This document shows positions 50,606 through 57,404 of a DNA stretch of 64,000 bases, piece by piece. The DNA comes from Alviniconcha marisindica. Its lineage: Eukaryota > Mollusca > Gastropoda > Provannidae. Each line of letters begins with the position of its first letter. The first letter of the stretch is position 1. The DNA lies in assembly GCA_018857735.1 (NCBI GenBank), contig JABMCL010003257.1, forward strand, positions 12,501-76,500, read 5' to 3'. A program made the position numbers and the translations under genes. A model generated the notes under the pieces. It was not told the DNA's origin, searched no databases, and saw only the letters and a list, made by a program, of their open reading frames with translations.

Positions 50606-53600
50606 CTCCGTCCCTAATAAGCTGTACGGTTTCTGTGGACGTTAAGCACCATGTTTACTTTATGTGTGTGTGTGTGTGTGTGTGTGCATGCATCTGTGAG
50701 TGTGTGTGTGTGCACCACCTGCAAGTATGTGTGTGTGTATGTGTGTGTGTGTGTGTGTGTTTGCAGAATTCAGTTTTGTTGTTGTTTTAGGCCACATAAA
50801 TCCAGCATTCCTGATTTGCTTGCCATTGACTTATTTCTAAAAAAAGAAAAGGTCAGTGTACATGACTACAGGTATGACTGCGAATCTGTGCATTTGTAAA
50901 TGTGTGCACATGACATGTGCATGCACGTACATGTGCATGTGTGATATACTTTTAAAGCGCATTTCACCAAATTCAAGAGAATTCTTTTGGTGATTTTTTG
51001 CATAAAAACCGTAAAGTGTAATATCATTAATATTTTAGAATAAATGTGATGTTTTACATTTTGCCATGTTTTACTAATACTATTGCCAAACAAATTTCCC
51101 CTGGGGATAATAAAGTTGTACTGTACTGCAACTGTAATGTGTTTGCTTGCCTGCATTTTGGTTTGTTTCCAAGGCCCCCTACGGACTTCACATGACCATG
51201 ACAAAAGCTGAAGATGTGTGAAAAGCTAATGTTTCTCATGATCATGAAACTCATACTGTCATAGAGGAGAGACCACTTATTCAACCAAACATTTTGGTGG
51301 CTGACAAGTGTGACAGCTGATCAAGATGCTGTTATGTAACAATGATATTTTGCAAAATTCCAGTTCAGTGTTAGCATTATGTAGTTTATTTGTATCTAGG
51401 TCAAGAATTGAGTGGGAATAATTAATTGTATTTAATATGCTGTTTTGGGGGAATTTCCTCATTATAATTTAGATGTAGTCTTAGCTGTCAGTGCATCAGT
51501 TGATGATAAATATGGTTGTGAGAGTAGGAGGATGGGTTCTGCTAAGTTAATGAAATAGTTGTGATGTTTGGTATCTTTCAGTATTATGGTGACAAGAGTT
51601 ATGTCCCCTGAGTTTGTAATAGTAATACTTACCTGGCGTCATCATTAAAGTGATGTCATAATGTTATGCCAAAAAGAAGAAGAGTTTTTACATCACTGAT
51701 CATCAGTTGTCCATGCCCTAACAAACAACATTTTGTCACTGCCTTTATCAAACTGATAATAAGGTATGTGCATCTATCCATTTTTTTAAGGTGATACTGA
51801 TATTTCTTCTATGGTATCTGACAGGTTTAATTTCATGGCTCATTTACTTGTTTTATGTATTTATTCTATTATTTTGTCATTTCATTTCTTGGGGGTTATA
51901 ATCATGGTCCATGCAGCTGTGAAGTAGGCTTTGACCTTTGTAACCTTGTGCCTGCTATTATTGTTAAAAATCTATTATGGTCCACATTATTCATTGTAGG
52001 AGTACAGAATGTATTGACCTGGATTATCTTCAGCAGTTACCTTGTGTCAGATATTTTTCTGTTCCCAGTGTTTGTCTGGAAGGTTGTTGAAGGAGTCTTC
52101 TGTCTAGTATTGCTGTTATTTTATACTGCTGATACAATGCTGATTGGCAAGTTGTTCTGATATTTTTTCTTCTTCTTTTTTTGTACAGGGTAAAATAAAC
52201 ATAAACCACATAAACAACAATACACTATAAACAACAACAATAACAACTATGACTGTGTGAGCAAGTGCTCTTTGTACGTTTTTACAATAATCCCGCCCCG
52301 GTTGTCAGATCCATGCAATTTCATTACTGTACTGTTAGTAACCCGGGAACCGGAGCAGACGACGCTTTTGTTTTGAAGCGCTGCGTGTTGCGTAACGCCA
52401 CATGGCCTTCTCACAGCCGACCGGCAATAGCCGCTGGTGCGCGCCATTTTCAAATCTGTTTACTCCCTTAATATTTTGACCGCTTGTTTGTTTACCTACT
52501 CTTTGTTTACCTAGTCCTTTTTATGCACCAAGCCATGTGTAATATAATCTGGCATCTTAGAATGTTTATTTAGATCTTATTTAGACACAGGATCGAGCTT
52601 AATCAGTAGCCGATGCCTCTCTGGGTCCATTCTTTTTATAGCCGTCGTCTGCATGGCGCATTTTCTGTGTAGTACTAGTGAATAGTAGTGAATCATTGTT
52701 TTGACTCGATGAAAGTAATTCTGTGTCGATCAATGCTTTGTCGTATAGTATTTTGCTTAGCTGACTTCATGTTTAGTGTTTATTTTGGGTAGAAATTAAC
52801 TTATTGAGTATTGTGTACTGTAGAAGCTAAGTTATATTCATAGACTACTTGATATCACTATCAGCGCTGCTGCGACTAAAATAACGCGCCCCAGGTGAAA
52901 GTTCGCACCGATTGTTTTAGTACCTGTCTTTGAGTGTGTCTTGCTTCTCTTATAGAGCGTTGTATTGTAATTGTTATGTACCATTTTAACCGTGGGAGCG
53001 TGTTCTTTATTCTGATTAAGTTTTATTGATAGTTATATTTTGTACATTGTGTTAGTTGTGATTTAGTTGTACGAATCTGCTTAGAGACAGGTGCAAGCCA
53101 CGCTTCCCACTCTTGTTGCAAATTAAATAAGTCATGTGTGTACATTTTGTTTATACGGTTTAAAAGGTTGTAACTGTAGCTTTTATTTGATGTATTTCAT
53201 GTTTTAATTAGTTTAGTTATTGTTGAGGAAACTGTATTTGTGCGGGCCAAGGAAACACAATTGTCAGCCATTTTGTGGTCCAGAGGGCTGATTTCATTGT
53301 AGCGATAGCGTGTGTTCTTTGCGGCCCGCGCAGTTCTCTTATCTATGCGTCCCGCGTGAGGATTTTGGGTGTGCTGAGAAAGTTGTCTGCTGCTGTAGAA
53401 TAAAGCCTCTTTGCCGTCGCCGCCTGCTGTGGTCTCCATTTTGACAGACTCCGCTGCCTGGGTCACTGTCCTGTCCTTCTACGCGGCTCTTCCGCTCCAT
53501 TACAACTGTAATAAAATTTAAAAAAGCCAGGGACCATAAATGTTGGTGTTCAGTGTTTGGTCAGTCAGTGTATGAACGAACCTGCCAGTAGCACGAAATC

Positions 53601-54927
53601 TAAAATCAAACCACCACCCCGGCAACAGTTATAAACCTTGATCTTGATCTTGATGTGGTATGCCGCTGGACCTAACTTTAGGTATAAATGCGATGGGAGA
53701 GGGAGAGCATGCATGTGAGTTAAACGGTGCTTTGGGTGGCGATCTGTCATCTGAAGTCCTCAAGTGTGGGGGCCTTCACCTGGTCATCACTGAGGTGGTT
53801 CAATCCATTATGTGACAAGCTGTGTGAACGGCTGTTTTCACAACTTTTAATACTGACAAATGTTGCAATGTGAACCCAGACAATTCTTCCATTTTTAATG
53901 TTAATTTTAAATACATACAAGTACAATTTTATCTGAATTCGTCAGTGTTTTCACAACTTTTAATACTGACAATGACATTGCAATTTGAACCCAGACAATT
54001 CTTCTATTTTTAATGTTAATTTTAAATACATAAATGTACAATTTTATTTGAATTACAATCAGTCAAAATGTCTGAGTTACTATGCAATGACCTCTTGACA
54101 CTGAACTCCAATTAAAATAAATAAATAATGTAAGCCATGTTCTGAAGCATTAACTTCCAAAAGGCCCTGTTCGGTAGAGCTAAAACTCCCAAGGAAACTG
54201 TAGAGTCCCGTCTGGATGACAGCGTTTACAAGTACGTTATTAGGCAGAAGAAACAGAACTATGACCTCACCTGTGACGCAAAACACCCCAGAGATAACAG
54301 TAACACTAACACCACAACAGAAACGTGTGACGAACACTGACGGCCTTGTACTTTTGGACTCTTGACTGACGACGTTCCCCCTGTACACGTTTTTGGCCAC
54401 TATTTTGACAGAAGCATTGTGGCCTGTGGCCCTGACCCCCGGGTACAAAGTACAGCTGTGTCCGGCGGCCCTGGGGCATGACGAAGAATTCGCCTTGGCC
54501 GTTAGCTCACTAGTTCTCTTCCACTTTATCAGCCTGCTGACCAGAGATGCTGACCAGTCACTTACATTATATTTATAACAGATCCGCTGTCAGTGTCACG
54601 TTGGAACGAAGTCCATGCATGCTTGTCGAAAGCTCGCAGGGACAGACTGGGCTATTATATGCACTGCAGCGATGGAAAACAGAGCGAACGAACAAATACA
54701 CATAGGTAACACACTAAGCATGACCCATGTGTATAGTTTTGGGACAGTGAGACGGCCATGAATTCAGTGACGTTGGAACTCGAGAGTCGCCTTATTGCCG
54801 CCACTGCCGGACAGACCCGTTGGCCGGTCGGAACGACAGTCATAACGGCGCCCCCAGTTTTGCCATCAGCGGACAAGTATTTGCTTTGAGTACTTACCAG
54901 CCGAATCTGTCTGGTCGTCTGCAACAT
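22671..54927 (-). CDS. CRAT: Carnitine O-acetyltransferase, 15 coding exons, complete
   Basis: The enzyme reversibly transfers acetyl groups between CoA and carnitine in mitochondria and peroxisomes. Coding exons in transcript order: 54898-54927, 50192-50377, 49434-49514, 46428-46546, 44900-44953, 41323-41491, 39613-39802, 37050-37228, 33641-33741, 33134-33168, 32452-32539, 28211-28333, 27056-27255, 25093-25230, 22671-22889. Phases chain through all of them, giving about 636 residues (human ~626) if three single-base indels are treated as errors. Visible landmarks: [11 protein letters not shown] near residue 39; [24 protein letters not shown]; the catalytic His in YEHTAAEGP (~351); [13 protein letters not shown] (561-564); PDGYG; C-terminal SKL. 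The start [10 protein letters not shown] is arginine-bearing and acid-poor, like a mitochondrial presequence; an in-frame ATG 66 nt upstream (54993) is an alternative. Distinction from octanoyl-/palmitoyl-transferases rests on overall similarity to CRAT. Confidence 0.95.
22985..23900. repeat. ~54-bp minisatellite in last CRAT intron
   Basis: About 15 units with GTGTGACTGTGTTTGCTGG and GGGCGTTGTGTAAGG. I see no copy of the neighbouring exon in it. 54 is a multiple of three, giving false open frames. Confidence 0.9.
23960..24870 (-). repeat. ~36-bp array with donor-like units, CRAT last intron
   Basis: On - each unit reads CAAGTCAGGTGTGTGTACC or similar, resembling the exon 14 end CCAGTCAG/GTATGTG. 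It is the diverged, exon-distal part of the donor array. Confidence 0.75.
24870..25092 (-). repeat. CRAT exon 14 donor-derived array
   Basis: About 12 units of 18-21 bp. On - each reads TGTCCACCAGTCAG/GTATGTG, the exact end of exon 14 plus its donor; translation repeats VSTSQVC. Confidence 0.92.
25093..25230 (-). CDS. CRAT: CRAT exon 14
   Basis: Acceptor TCACCAG and donor GTATGT; 46 codons in phase 0. It encodes [20 protein letters not shown] and ends [16 protein letters not shown] and STSQ are conserved carnitine-binding-region motifs. Copies of the exon end plus donor form the adjacent array. Confidence 0.95.
25480..26020. repeat. ~48-bp minisatellite
   Basis: Eleven near-identical units with GAGCACATGCCGTCATCAAG and CCCACAGGTAGTAAC. 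Resemblance to the exon 14 acceptor region is too weak to claim. Confidence 0.92.
26140..27055 (-). repeat. CRAT exon 13 donor-derived array
   Basis: About 25 units of ~30-40 bp. On - they read GTGAAGTCACAC...TGATGAG/GTAGG. The exon end is GTGAAGTCACACCGAAAG...GATGAG/GTAGG. Confidence 0.9.
27056..27255 (-). CDS. CRAT: CRAT exon 13 with one extra base
   Basis: Acceptor ATTCAG and donor GTAGGC. It reads [20 protein letters not shown] then [18 protein letters not shown]. Length 200 is one more than the phase allows. Removing one C of the GGCC at 27241-27244 joins the exon-12 frame (YYR-LHG) to HCATYE. Likely an assembly indel. Confidence 0.92.
27567..27600. repeat. Poly-C run (~33)
   Basis: Uninterrupted C homopolymer; on - (CRAT sense) this is G33. 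Confidence 0.95.
27655..28200. repeat. CCAGTCAACCAG array next to exon 12 donor
   Basis: Short units (CAGCCAGTCAACCAGC, plus CAGTATGCTAGCTGATCAGC) begin about 10 bases from the donor. They copy intron and not exon sequence. Confidence 0.85.
28211..28333 (-). CDS. CRAT: CRAT exon 12
   Basis: Acceptor GCTTCCAG and donor GTACGC; 123 nt. It encodes [20 protein letters not shown] and [16 protein letters not shown], with strong match to the family (SPDAFIQ.ALQL.YYR). Confidence 0.95.
28620..30770 (-). repeat. ~57-bp array related to CRAT exon 12 acceptor
   Basis: About 37 units with CTCTGACCAGACTATACCAG on +. The copy nearest the exon (28648-28700) aligns base for base with the exon 12 start and acceptor region, GTGATCTGCAAATCC...ACC, but the array has diverged and the acceptor AG is shifted. 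Confidence 0.75.
31040..32451 (-). repeat. CRAT exon 11 donor-derived array
   Basis: About 20 units of ~65-70 bp. On - most carry GCAGAGCAAGAAATAACCTC then GTGAGTAG, the last ~20 nt of exon 11 with its donor. The real junction at 32452 is the last unit. Confidence 0.93.
32452..32539 (-). CDS. CRAT: CRAT exon 11
   Basis: It encodes [20 protein letters not shown] then AEQEIT, matching the KKLRFNITPE region of the family. Donor GTGAGTAG. The acceptor is a NAGNAG (CTGCAGCAG), so starting at 32536 instead of 32539 would drop one residue. About 20 copies of the exon end plus donor follow in the intron. Confidence 0.9.
32545..32980 (-). repeat. ~92-bp array at CRAT exon 11 acceptor
   Basis: About 4.5 units. 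On - each includes CCATGGCAACCTACCTG, the sequence just before the true acceptor, followed by CAG, TAG or CAT. Only some keep an AG. Confidence 0.8.
33030..33088 (+). repeat. Short dispersed repeat (three copies in window)
   Basis: CCGAGGTGACCCTGTGTAG then GACAGGACATTAAAATCCAA. Related copies are at 14891-14940 (+) and 17147-17200 (-). Function unknown; probably a SINE end. Confidence 0.5.
33134..33168 (-). CDS. CRAT: CRAT exon 10, predicted 35-nt microexon
   Basis: Exon 9 ends two bases into a codon and exon 11 starts two bases into one, so an exon of length 2 mod 3 is needed. Acceptor CACTCCAG and a weak donor GTGGCC bound 35 nt that read (V)[11 protein letters not shown] and restore phase. 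Length and charge suit the variable family segment here. Three near-copies lie just upstream (33215-33385), so another copy might be used instead. Confidence 0.5.
33195..33390 (-). repeat. Three tandem copies of CRAT microexon 10 with flanks
   Basis: On - each copy has a T-rich tract, an acceptor-like CACTCAG in two of three, GAAATCAGAAGATGGGTCTT and TCAG/GTAAATC or GCAAATT. The copy at 33134-33168 is the one that fits the phase. Confidence 0.8.
33641..33741 (-). CDS. CRAT: CRAT exon 9, catalytic histidine
   Basis: Acceptor TTGTTGACAG and donor GTGAGT; 101 nt. It encodes [20 protein letters not shown] then an alanine-rich stretch and MDHVLDF. YEH carries the family's catalytic base. Decoy acceptor arrays fill the intron upstream. 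Confidence 0.95.
33742..35650 (-). repeat. CRAT exon 9 acceptor-derived arrays
   Basis: 33742-34430 is a 114-bp unit, six copies, with two acceptor-like TTGTTGACAG sites each. 34550-35650 has shorter units reading ACCTTGTTGACAG/TTTATGACTGGAG on -. The true junction is TTGTTGACAG/TTTATGATTGGAG. Confidence 0.92.
35800..35962 (-). repeat. Dispersed ~165-bp repeat, copy 2 (diverged, inverted)
   Basis: Inverted copy: CTTAATGTCCTC at its left and CACAGCTCCTGAACT at its right. It is the most diverged of the set. It lies in the same CRAT intron as copy 3, about 530 bp away in opposite orientation. Confidence 0.65.
36095..36345. repeat. (TG)n with G runs
   Basis: TG tracts broken by G8-G11 runs. CRAT intron 8, no gene. 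Confidence 0.9.
36494..36656 (+). repeat. Dispersed ~165-bp repeat, copy 3
   Basis: Nearly identical to the copy at 17752-17915, including TATATTGAACCATGCTTCGG. The close identity suggests recent activity or gene conversion. Confidence 0.75.
37050..37228 (-). CDS. CRAT: CRAT exon 8
   Basis: Acceptor TTGTTTCAG and donor GTATTT; 179 nt. It encodes [20 protein letters not shown], then [20 protein letters not shown] and LQ, with the conserved HGGG and NRWFDK segments. Two partial copies of the exon start lie upstream near 37780-37830 and 37855-37912. Confidence 0.95.
37229..37915 (-). repeat. CRAT exon 8 start-derived array
   Basis: About 20 units of ~23 bp reading AGCATCTTTGAAATTAGTCC on -, partly derived from the exon. 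Two long copies (37780-37830 and 37855-37912) repeat acceptor plus KAAMKEIQ and EAVMKEIQ coding sequence. Confidence 0.85.
37980..38115. repeat. ~30-bp array
   Basis: About four to five copies of GTGGAAGGCCTCATTAGTAA. Confidence 0.85.
38290..39610. repeat. ~51-bp G-rich (on -) minisatellite beside exon 7 donor
   Basis: About 24 units with CTTGAGTAGTCAACACCCCC and CCTATACCCCCACCCCCA. On - (the CRAT sense strand) each unit has four or more G runs. The array begins within ~15 bases of the donor at 39612. Confidence 0.92.
39613..39802 (-). CDS. CRAT: CRAT exon 7 with two compensating frame breaks
   Basis: Acceptor CTTACAG and donor GTGAAG; 190 nt, so the outer phases fit both neighbours. The frame is good at the start ([20 protein letters not shown]) and end ([13 protein letters not shown]). 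The middle ([11 protein letters not shown]) is displaced by one base and the nominal frame meets TGA at 39683-39685. A missing C near 39698 and an extra G in the G7 run (C7 on +, 39655-39661) would explain it. Confidence 0.88.
39803..40870 (-). repeat. CRAT exon 7 acceptor-derived array
   Basis: About 14 units of 65-80 bp. On - most read CTTACAG/ATCTTCTCCCTCGATGT and on to GCAACAAGAAG, the acceptor plus ~36 nt of exon 7, which translate as [12 protein letters not shown]. Confidence 0.93.
41323..41491 (-). CDS. CRAT: CRAT exon 6
   Basis: Acceptor TGTTTCAG and donor GTGAGA; 169 nt. It encodes [35 protein letters not shown] and [12 protein letters not shown]. About 40 tandem copies of its acceptor and first ~23 nt fill 42255-44090 in the upstream intron. 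Confidence 0.95.
42255..43160 (-). repeat. CRAT exon 6 acceptor-derived array, 41-bp subtype
   Basis: About 22 units. On - each reads ATGTTTCAG/ACAAACCCTTG and TAGAGACATTGGG, matching the exon 6 acceptor and first ~23 nt (true: TTTCAG/ACAAACCCTGCC). Confidence 0.92.
43161..44092 (-). repeat. CRAT exon 6 acceptor-derived array, 51-bp near-perfect subtype
   Basis: About 18 units, the central ~14 essentially identical. On - each reads GTGTTTCAG/ACAAACCCTGCTGGCAGAG. Because 51 is divisible by three, several frames on both strands stay open over more than 300 codons; none is a gene. Confidence 0.95.
44325..44625. repeat. (TG)n with ATCTGCG interruptions
   Basis: Long TG microsatellite in CRAT intron 5. 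Confidence 0.92.
44900..44953 (-). CDS. CRAT: CRAT exon 5
   Basis: A 54-nt exon with acceptor GTGTAG and donor GTGAGT. It encodes (R)[17 protein letters not shown], matching the family segment before the TLPVE/LGGKPLC region. Phases fit both neighbours. Confidence 0.92.
   Translation of the reverse strand, partial: VCWQVCGWSAGLQGYGG
45215..45465. repeat. ~40-bp minisatellite
   Basis: Six units of CATACTGGAATGACTTGCCC and AGTGACCACAAAAAACATGC. Confidence 0.92.
45630..46245. repeat. (TG)n compound microsatellite
   Basis: TG with GGGTGTACATTTGTGTGAG and CATGCATATG units. Long false frames on both strands. Confidence 0.92.
46428..46546 (-). CDS. CRAT: CRAT exon 4
   Basis: Acceptor TTTGTCAG and donor GTAGGA; 119 nt. 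It starts [20 protein letters not shown] and ends GKEGQL plus the first two bases of an Arg codon. LSEWW is a strongly conserved family motif. Confidence 0.94.
46825..47815. repeat. ~19-bp minisatellite
   Basis: About 50 units of GAATGTTGCCCAGAAGTCT or ...CACAAGCCT, with higher-order blocks: a ~335-bp segment is repeated (46990-47210 resembles 47310-47560). CRAT intron 3. Confidence 0.93.
48380..49205. repeat. ~30-60-bp minisatellite
   Basis: Units built from GTCTGGTCTACTACATACA and GTCTGGTCAACTACAAGA. CRAT intron 3. Confidence 0.88.
49213..49283. repeat. (TA)n microsatellite
   Basis: About 35 TA units. Confidence 0.95.
49434..49514 (-). CDS. CRAT: CRAT exon 3
   Basis: Acceptor ATTTACAG and donor GTAATA; 27 codons in phase 0, reading [20 protein letters not shown] then AEERTNW. 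This aligns with the family segment before LSEWW. Decoy copies of its acceptor lie at 49530-50000. Confidence 0.9.
49530..50000 (-). repeat. CRAT exon 3 acceptor-derived array
   Basis: About ten units of ~45 bp. On - they read GTATTCACAG/ATAATGAAAG and AGTTTTTACA; the true junction is TATTTACAG/ATAGTAAAAAAG followed by TTTGTACA. All units are diverged. Confidence 0.8.
50192..50377 (-). CDS. CRAT: CRAT exon 2
   Basis: Acceptor CTTAACAG and donor GTGCGT; 62 codons. It holds the rest of the leader, then [20 protein letters not shown] and [14 protein letters not shown], the conserved N-terminal start of carnitine acyltransferases. Confidence 0.93.
50415..50765. repeat. (TG)n and (TA)n microsatellites
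   Basis: TG at 50420-50470, TA at 50530-50597, TG at 50662-50762, with a partial dispersed repeat at 50607-50648. Confidence 0.9.
50870..52255. other. AT-rich part of CRAT intron 1, no gene recognised
   Basis: A 101-residue open frame on + (51855-52160) is a string of hydrophobic residues with AT-rich codons and matches nothing I know. GGGGATAATAAAGTTGTACT near 51106 resembles the 3' end of some LINEs. Probably old transposon sequence. Confidence 0.3.
52256..53504. mobile_element. Probable solo LTR (about 1.25 kb) in CRAT intron 1
   Basis: Starts TGTGAGCAAG and ends CCATTACA (TG...CA) and is flanked on both sides by the 4-bp direct repeat ACTG (52252-52255 and 53505-53508). An AATAAAG at about 53399 followed by a pyrimidine-rich ~100-bp tail resembles an R-U5 end. 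No gag, pol or second LTR is present. Orientation would be + by the polyadenylation signal, antisense to CRAT. Confidence 0.55.
53825..54062. repeat. Tandem duplication, two ~120-bp copies
   Basis: Both copies contain TTTTCACAACTTTTAATACT and GAACCCAGACAATTCTTC. CRAT intron 1, next to the probable LTR. Confidence 0.85.
54080..54448 (-). CDS. Unassigned 122-codon open frame inside CRAT intron 1
   Basis: Two NxS/T-like sites, a polar first third and a long hydrophobic stretch (about residues 43-77). The frame stays open further upstream without ATG, so it could be an exon remnant of a membrane protein. No known family. GC-normal sequence, unlike the nearby AT-rich part. Confidence 0.2.
   Translation of the reverse strand: MYPGVRATGHNASVKIVAKNVYRGNVVSQESKSTRPSVFVTRFCCGVSVTVISGVFCVTGEVIVLFLLPNNVLVNAVIQTGLYSFLGSFSSTEQGLLEVNASEHGLHYLFILIGVQCQEVIA
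54898..54927 (-). CDS. CRAT: CRAT coding exon 1 (mitochondrial leader start)
   Basis: ATG at 54927 and [10 protein letters not shown], then the strong donor GTAAGTAC. The phase-0 junction continues as [20 protein letters not shown] in exon 2, an Arg/Lys-rich amphipathic leader. The frame is open upstream to another ATG at 54993. Confidence 0.8.
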
Positions 54928-55004
54928 GTTGGACGGTGTCACCTTTAAGAGGTACCAAAACGCACTGAGACAGTGACTGAGCTCAAAGTTCAAACTGTGT
55001 TTTG

Positions 55005-55040
55005 ATCTTTTCGCGCATGCGTCAACTTCCTTTCCGCTTT
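55005..55040 (-). promoter_or_regulatory. Candidate CRAT core promoter (NRF1-like and ETS-like sites)
   Basis: About 85 bp upstream of the CRAT ATG lie CGCGCATGCGTC (55012-55023), close to the palindromic NRF1 site, and ACTTCC (ETS core GGAAGT on -) at 55025-55030. No TATA box is evident. NRF1 plus ETS is a known arrangement at nuclear genes for mitochondrial proteins. Assigned by motif only. Confidence 0.45.
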
Positions 55041-55530
55041 CATTTTCAGTTGCGCCTTAGCCTGAACAACTAGACCACAGAGAGTAAATAATTCCACGTT
55101 TGTGAACTAGACTGACCAACAGTAAAGTCACACACATGCGGAAAGCAGAAGGATGAACAGTTGGTCCACTCGAAATCGGAGCTGGATAATACTTTTTGGT
55201 AATACGCAAGGACTGAGGCGGGTCAGTCGGATCATCAGTGTAGTGGCTACGTGAGTTACTGAGTCACCGTCCGAGCCTATTCAGTCCCGGGACATGTTTT
55301 CAGTGACATGGGTCACATATATCAGAATCATCCAAATAGGTTCATATATCAGGCGAATAAAGCCAAAATATGCAATAGAAAGTGAGTTTTATTATATTTA
55401 TGTCGCGGCCGTTCGGCAGTGCGTCAGCTCAGTCAGTGGTGTGCGGTCAGCGCCGCGGGCGGCCGGTTGGGCGTTTGACGAATCAGTGATCAGTCAGACT
55501 GATCTAGTTTCAGATGATGATGATGATGAA

Positions 55531-55697
55531 GTGATGCTTTATGTCCTCAGATGTCAGTTGACATATTAGGGACAAGTTGTGGGCCAATGCCGAAGCACGG
55601 TGCAATAAATCTTTACGTCCACGGAAACCAGAAGGCTCGTTAGGACGGACAGTCCAGGACGTCCACCTCGACTCTCACACAGCTCCTGAACCATGCT
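55531..55697 (-). repeat. Dispersed ~165-bp repeat, copy 4
   Basis: Inverted copy upstream of the CRAT promoter, bordered by a (GAT)n tract that corresponds to the tail side. A ~40-bp partial copy (+) is at 50607-50648. Confidence 0.7.
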
Positions 55698-56578
55698 AGT
55701 TTCAGAGTAACGACTGATCATTTATATACGCTTCCTCGCCGGGTGTCGGCAAAACTGACAACGACTGAGCTCAGAAGATTATGCGGCACTGAGTAGGCCT
55801 GTTGAGCGGGACTCACCTCAGTCAAGCCGTTTTACACTGAGACGGTAATCAAACTCACTGGTCAATGTTGCAAAAACTGCTCAGTTGAGTCACTGATTCG
55901 CGGCTAGACTGACTGATGTGAACCAATCTCTTCTGGATCAGTGATTCTGGTGCAGGGTATGGCAAGCCCAGACTGATTCAGTCTGGATGTGATTCATCAT
56001 GTTTTACTGCTACAACACCACAGCGATCAGTCTCTACGAGATCATGACAGAGGCATAAAAACGCTACCCATCGACATCTTCTGTGGCCGGTGTTCTTAGC
56101 CGTCATGTTGTTCACTGCGTCGCCGAGTTGCTGTACTGTAGAATTTTCGACCGTCTCCTTGGACTATGATATTACTTTTTTATAACACAGCTCTTGCTTC
56201 ATTGTTTGCACTCTCCTGTGGCCCTGGGAAACGGACTGATGAGACACCAACTTGAGCCAGACGACATCTGTCTGATATACAGCCTGGTCCGCAACTGATT
56301 AGGCTCATTATTGAATTTCCGCGCGTGAGGATACTTCGTGCACTCCCAGATCAATAACGTCACCCGTGTAATATATCAAGTACCAGACTGAATTAGTGGC
56401 CCTGCCTCTCAGACAGTGTCAACGTATCCAACCACCAAGATCAAGGAGTGATTCCTTATGGTGGCAAAGGTGGTGGACTGAAACAATGAGGGGAAAACGA
56501 CCGGTATGCAAACAAGCGAGAAGAGAAGAGTTTTCAGTTTTGACTTTTAAAGAGAGTGCAGACGAATGCCTGACTGAG

Positions 56579-56580
<2 letters not shown>

Positions 56581-56642
<62 letters not shown>
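56581..56642. repeat. (GA)n microsatellite
   Basis: About 31 GA units. Confidence 0.95.
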
Positions 56643-56645
<3 letters not shown>

Positions 56646-56889
56646 CAGATCACAGGTTCAATGTATTGAAAGGATCCGAGTCTTTCAAAGATCCGAGGCT
56701 GAGCAAAGCGGAGTGCGACTGAGAAGGAGAGTCAGTAGAGGATGAAGCAACTTGTTTTTATTTTCTACACTTCGACCTAAGCTATAGCCAAAAGCTGTGC
56801 CGTTTGTGGACACTCACTGTCTTAGTGACTTTTGCCTCAGTGAAACATAAAAAATAAAATTAAAATTAAAATCTTCCATCGCTACTCAC

Positions 56890-56965
56890 CTTGGTTCATC
56901 AGTGCAGAATCATCCTCAGCTCGGTGGTGGTGCCAGTGCATTGTGGGATCGCATTTTACGCAGAC
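56890..56965 (-). promoter_or_regulatory. Candidate alternative first exon with STAF/ZNF143-like motif
   Basis: On the - strand ATCCCACAATGCACTGGC (about 56934-56951) matches the STAF/ZNF143 consensus at most positions. Some 45 bases later stands a strong donor, CAAG/GTGAGTAG, at 56889. An ATG inside the motif opens MHWHHHRAEDDSALMNQ up to the donor. It lies 2 kb upstream of CRAT exon 1 on the same strand, so it could be an alternative CRAT 5' exon or belong to an unseen gene. Confidence 0.35.
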
Positions 56966-57404
56966 GGTTTTGAATACTACATACGCTTTTCTTCTTCTTC
57001 TTATTTCATAGATCGTGACGCGTGATGCCGATACGCCAATCAAATGGACAAGCCACAGAATAAATCTCAGCCACTGAGTGACTGCACTGAGTCTGTGTTC
57101 GCAAATTGCCTCGAGTCCCACCCGTCGCCCTAGTTTTCGGTAACTAAAAGTAGCACCCTAGCCAGACACGCGAACTACAACACTGTTTTACTGGTTCCCT
57201 TTTTTTTGTGTGCAACATTTATCCTGCGCATGGAAACACACACACACACACACACACACACCGCAATAAATTCAAACATGTATGACACTGGTCTGCACAC
57301 ACACACACACACTGACACACACACACACCGCAATGAATTCAAACATGTATGACACTGATATGTATGCGCGTGCGCGCACACACACACCGCAATGAATTCA
57401 AACA

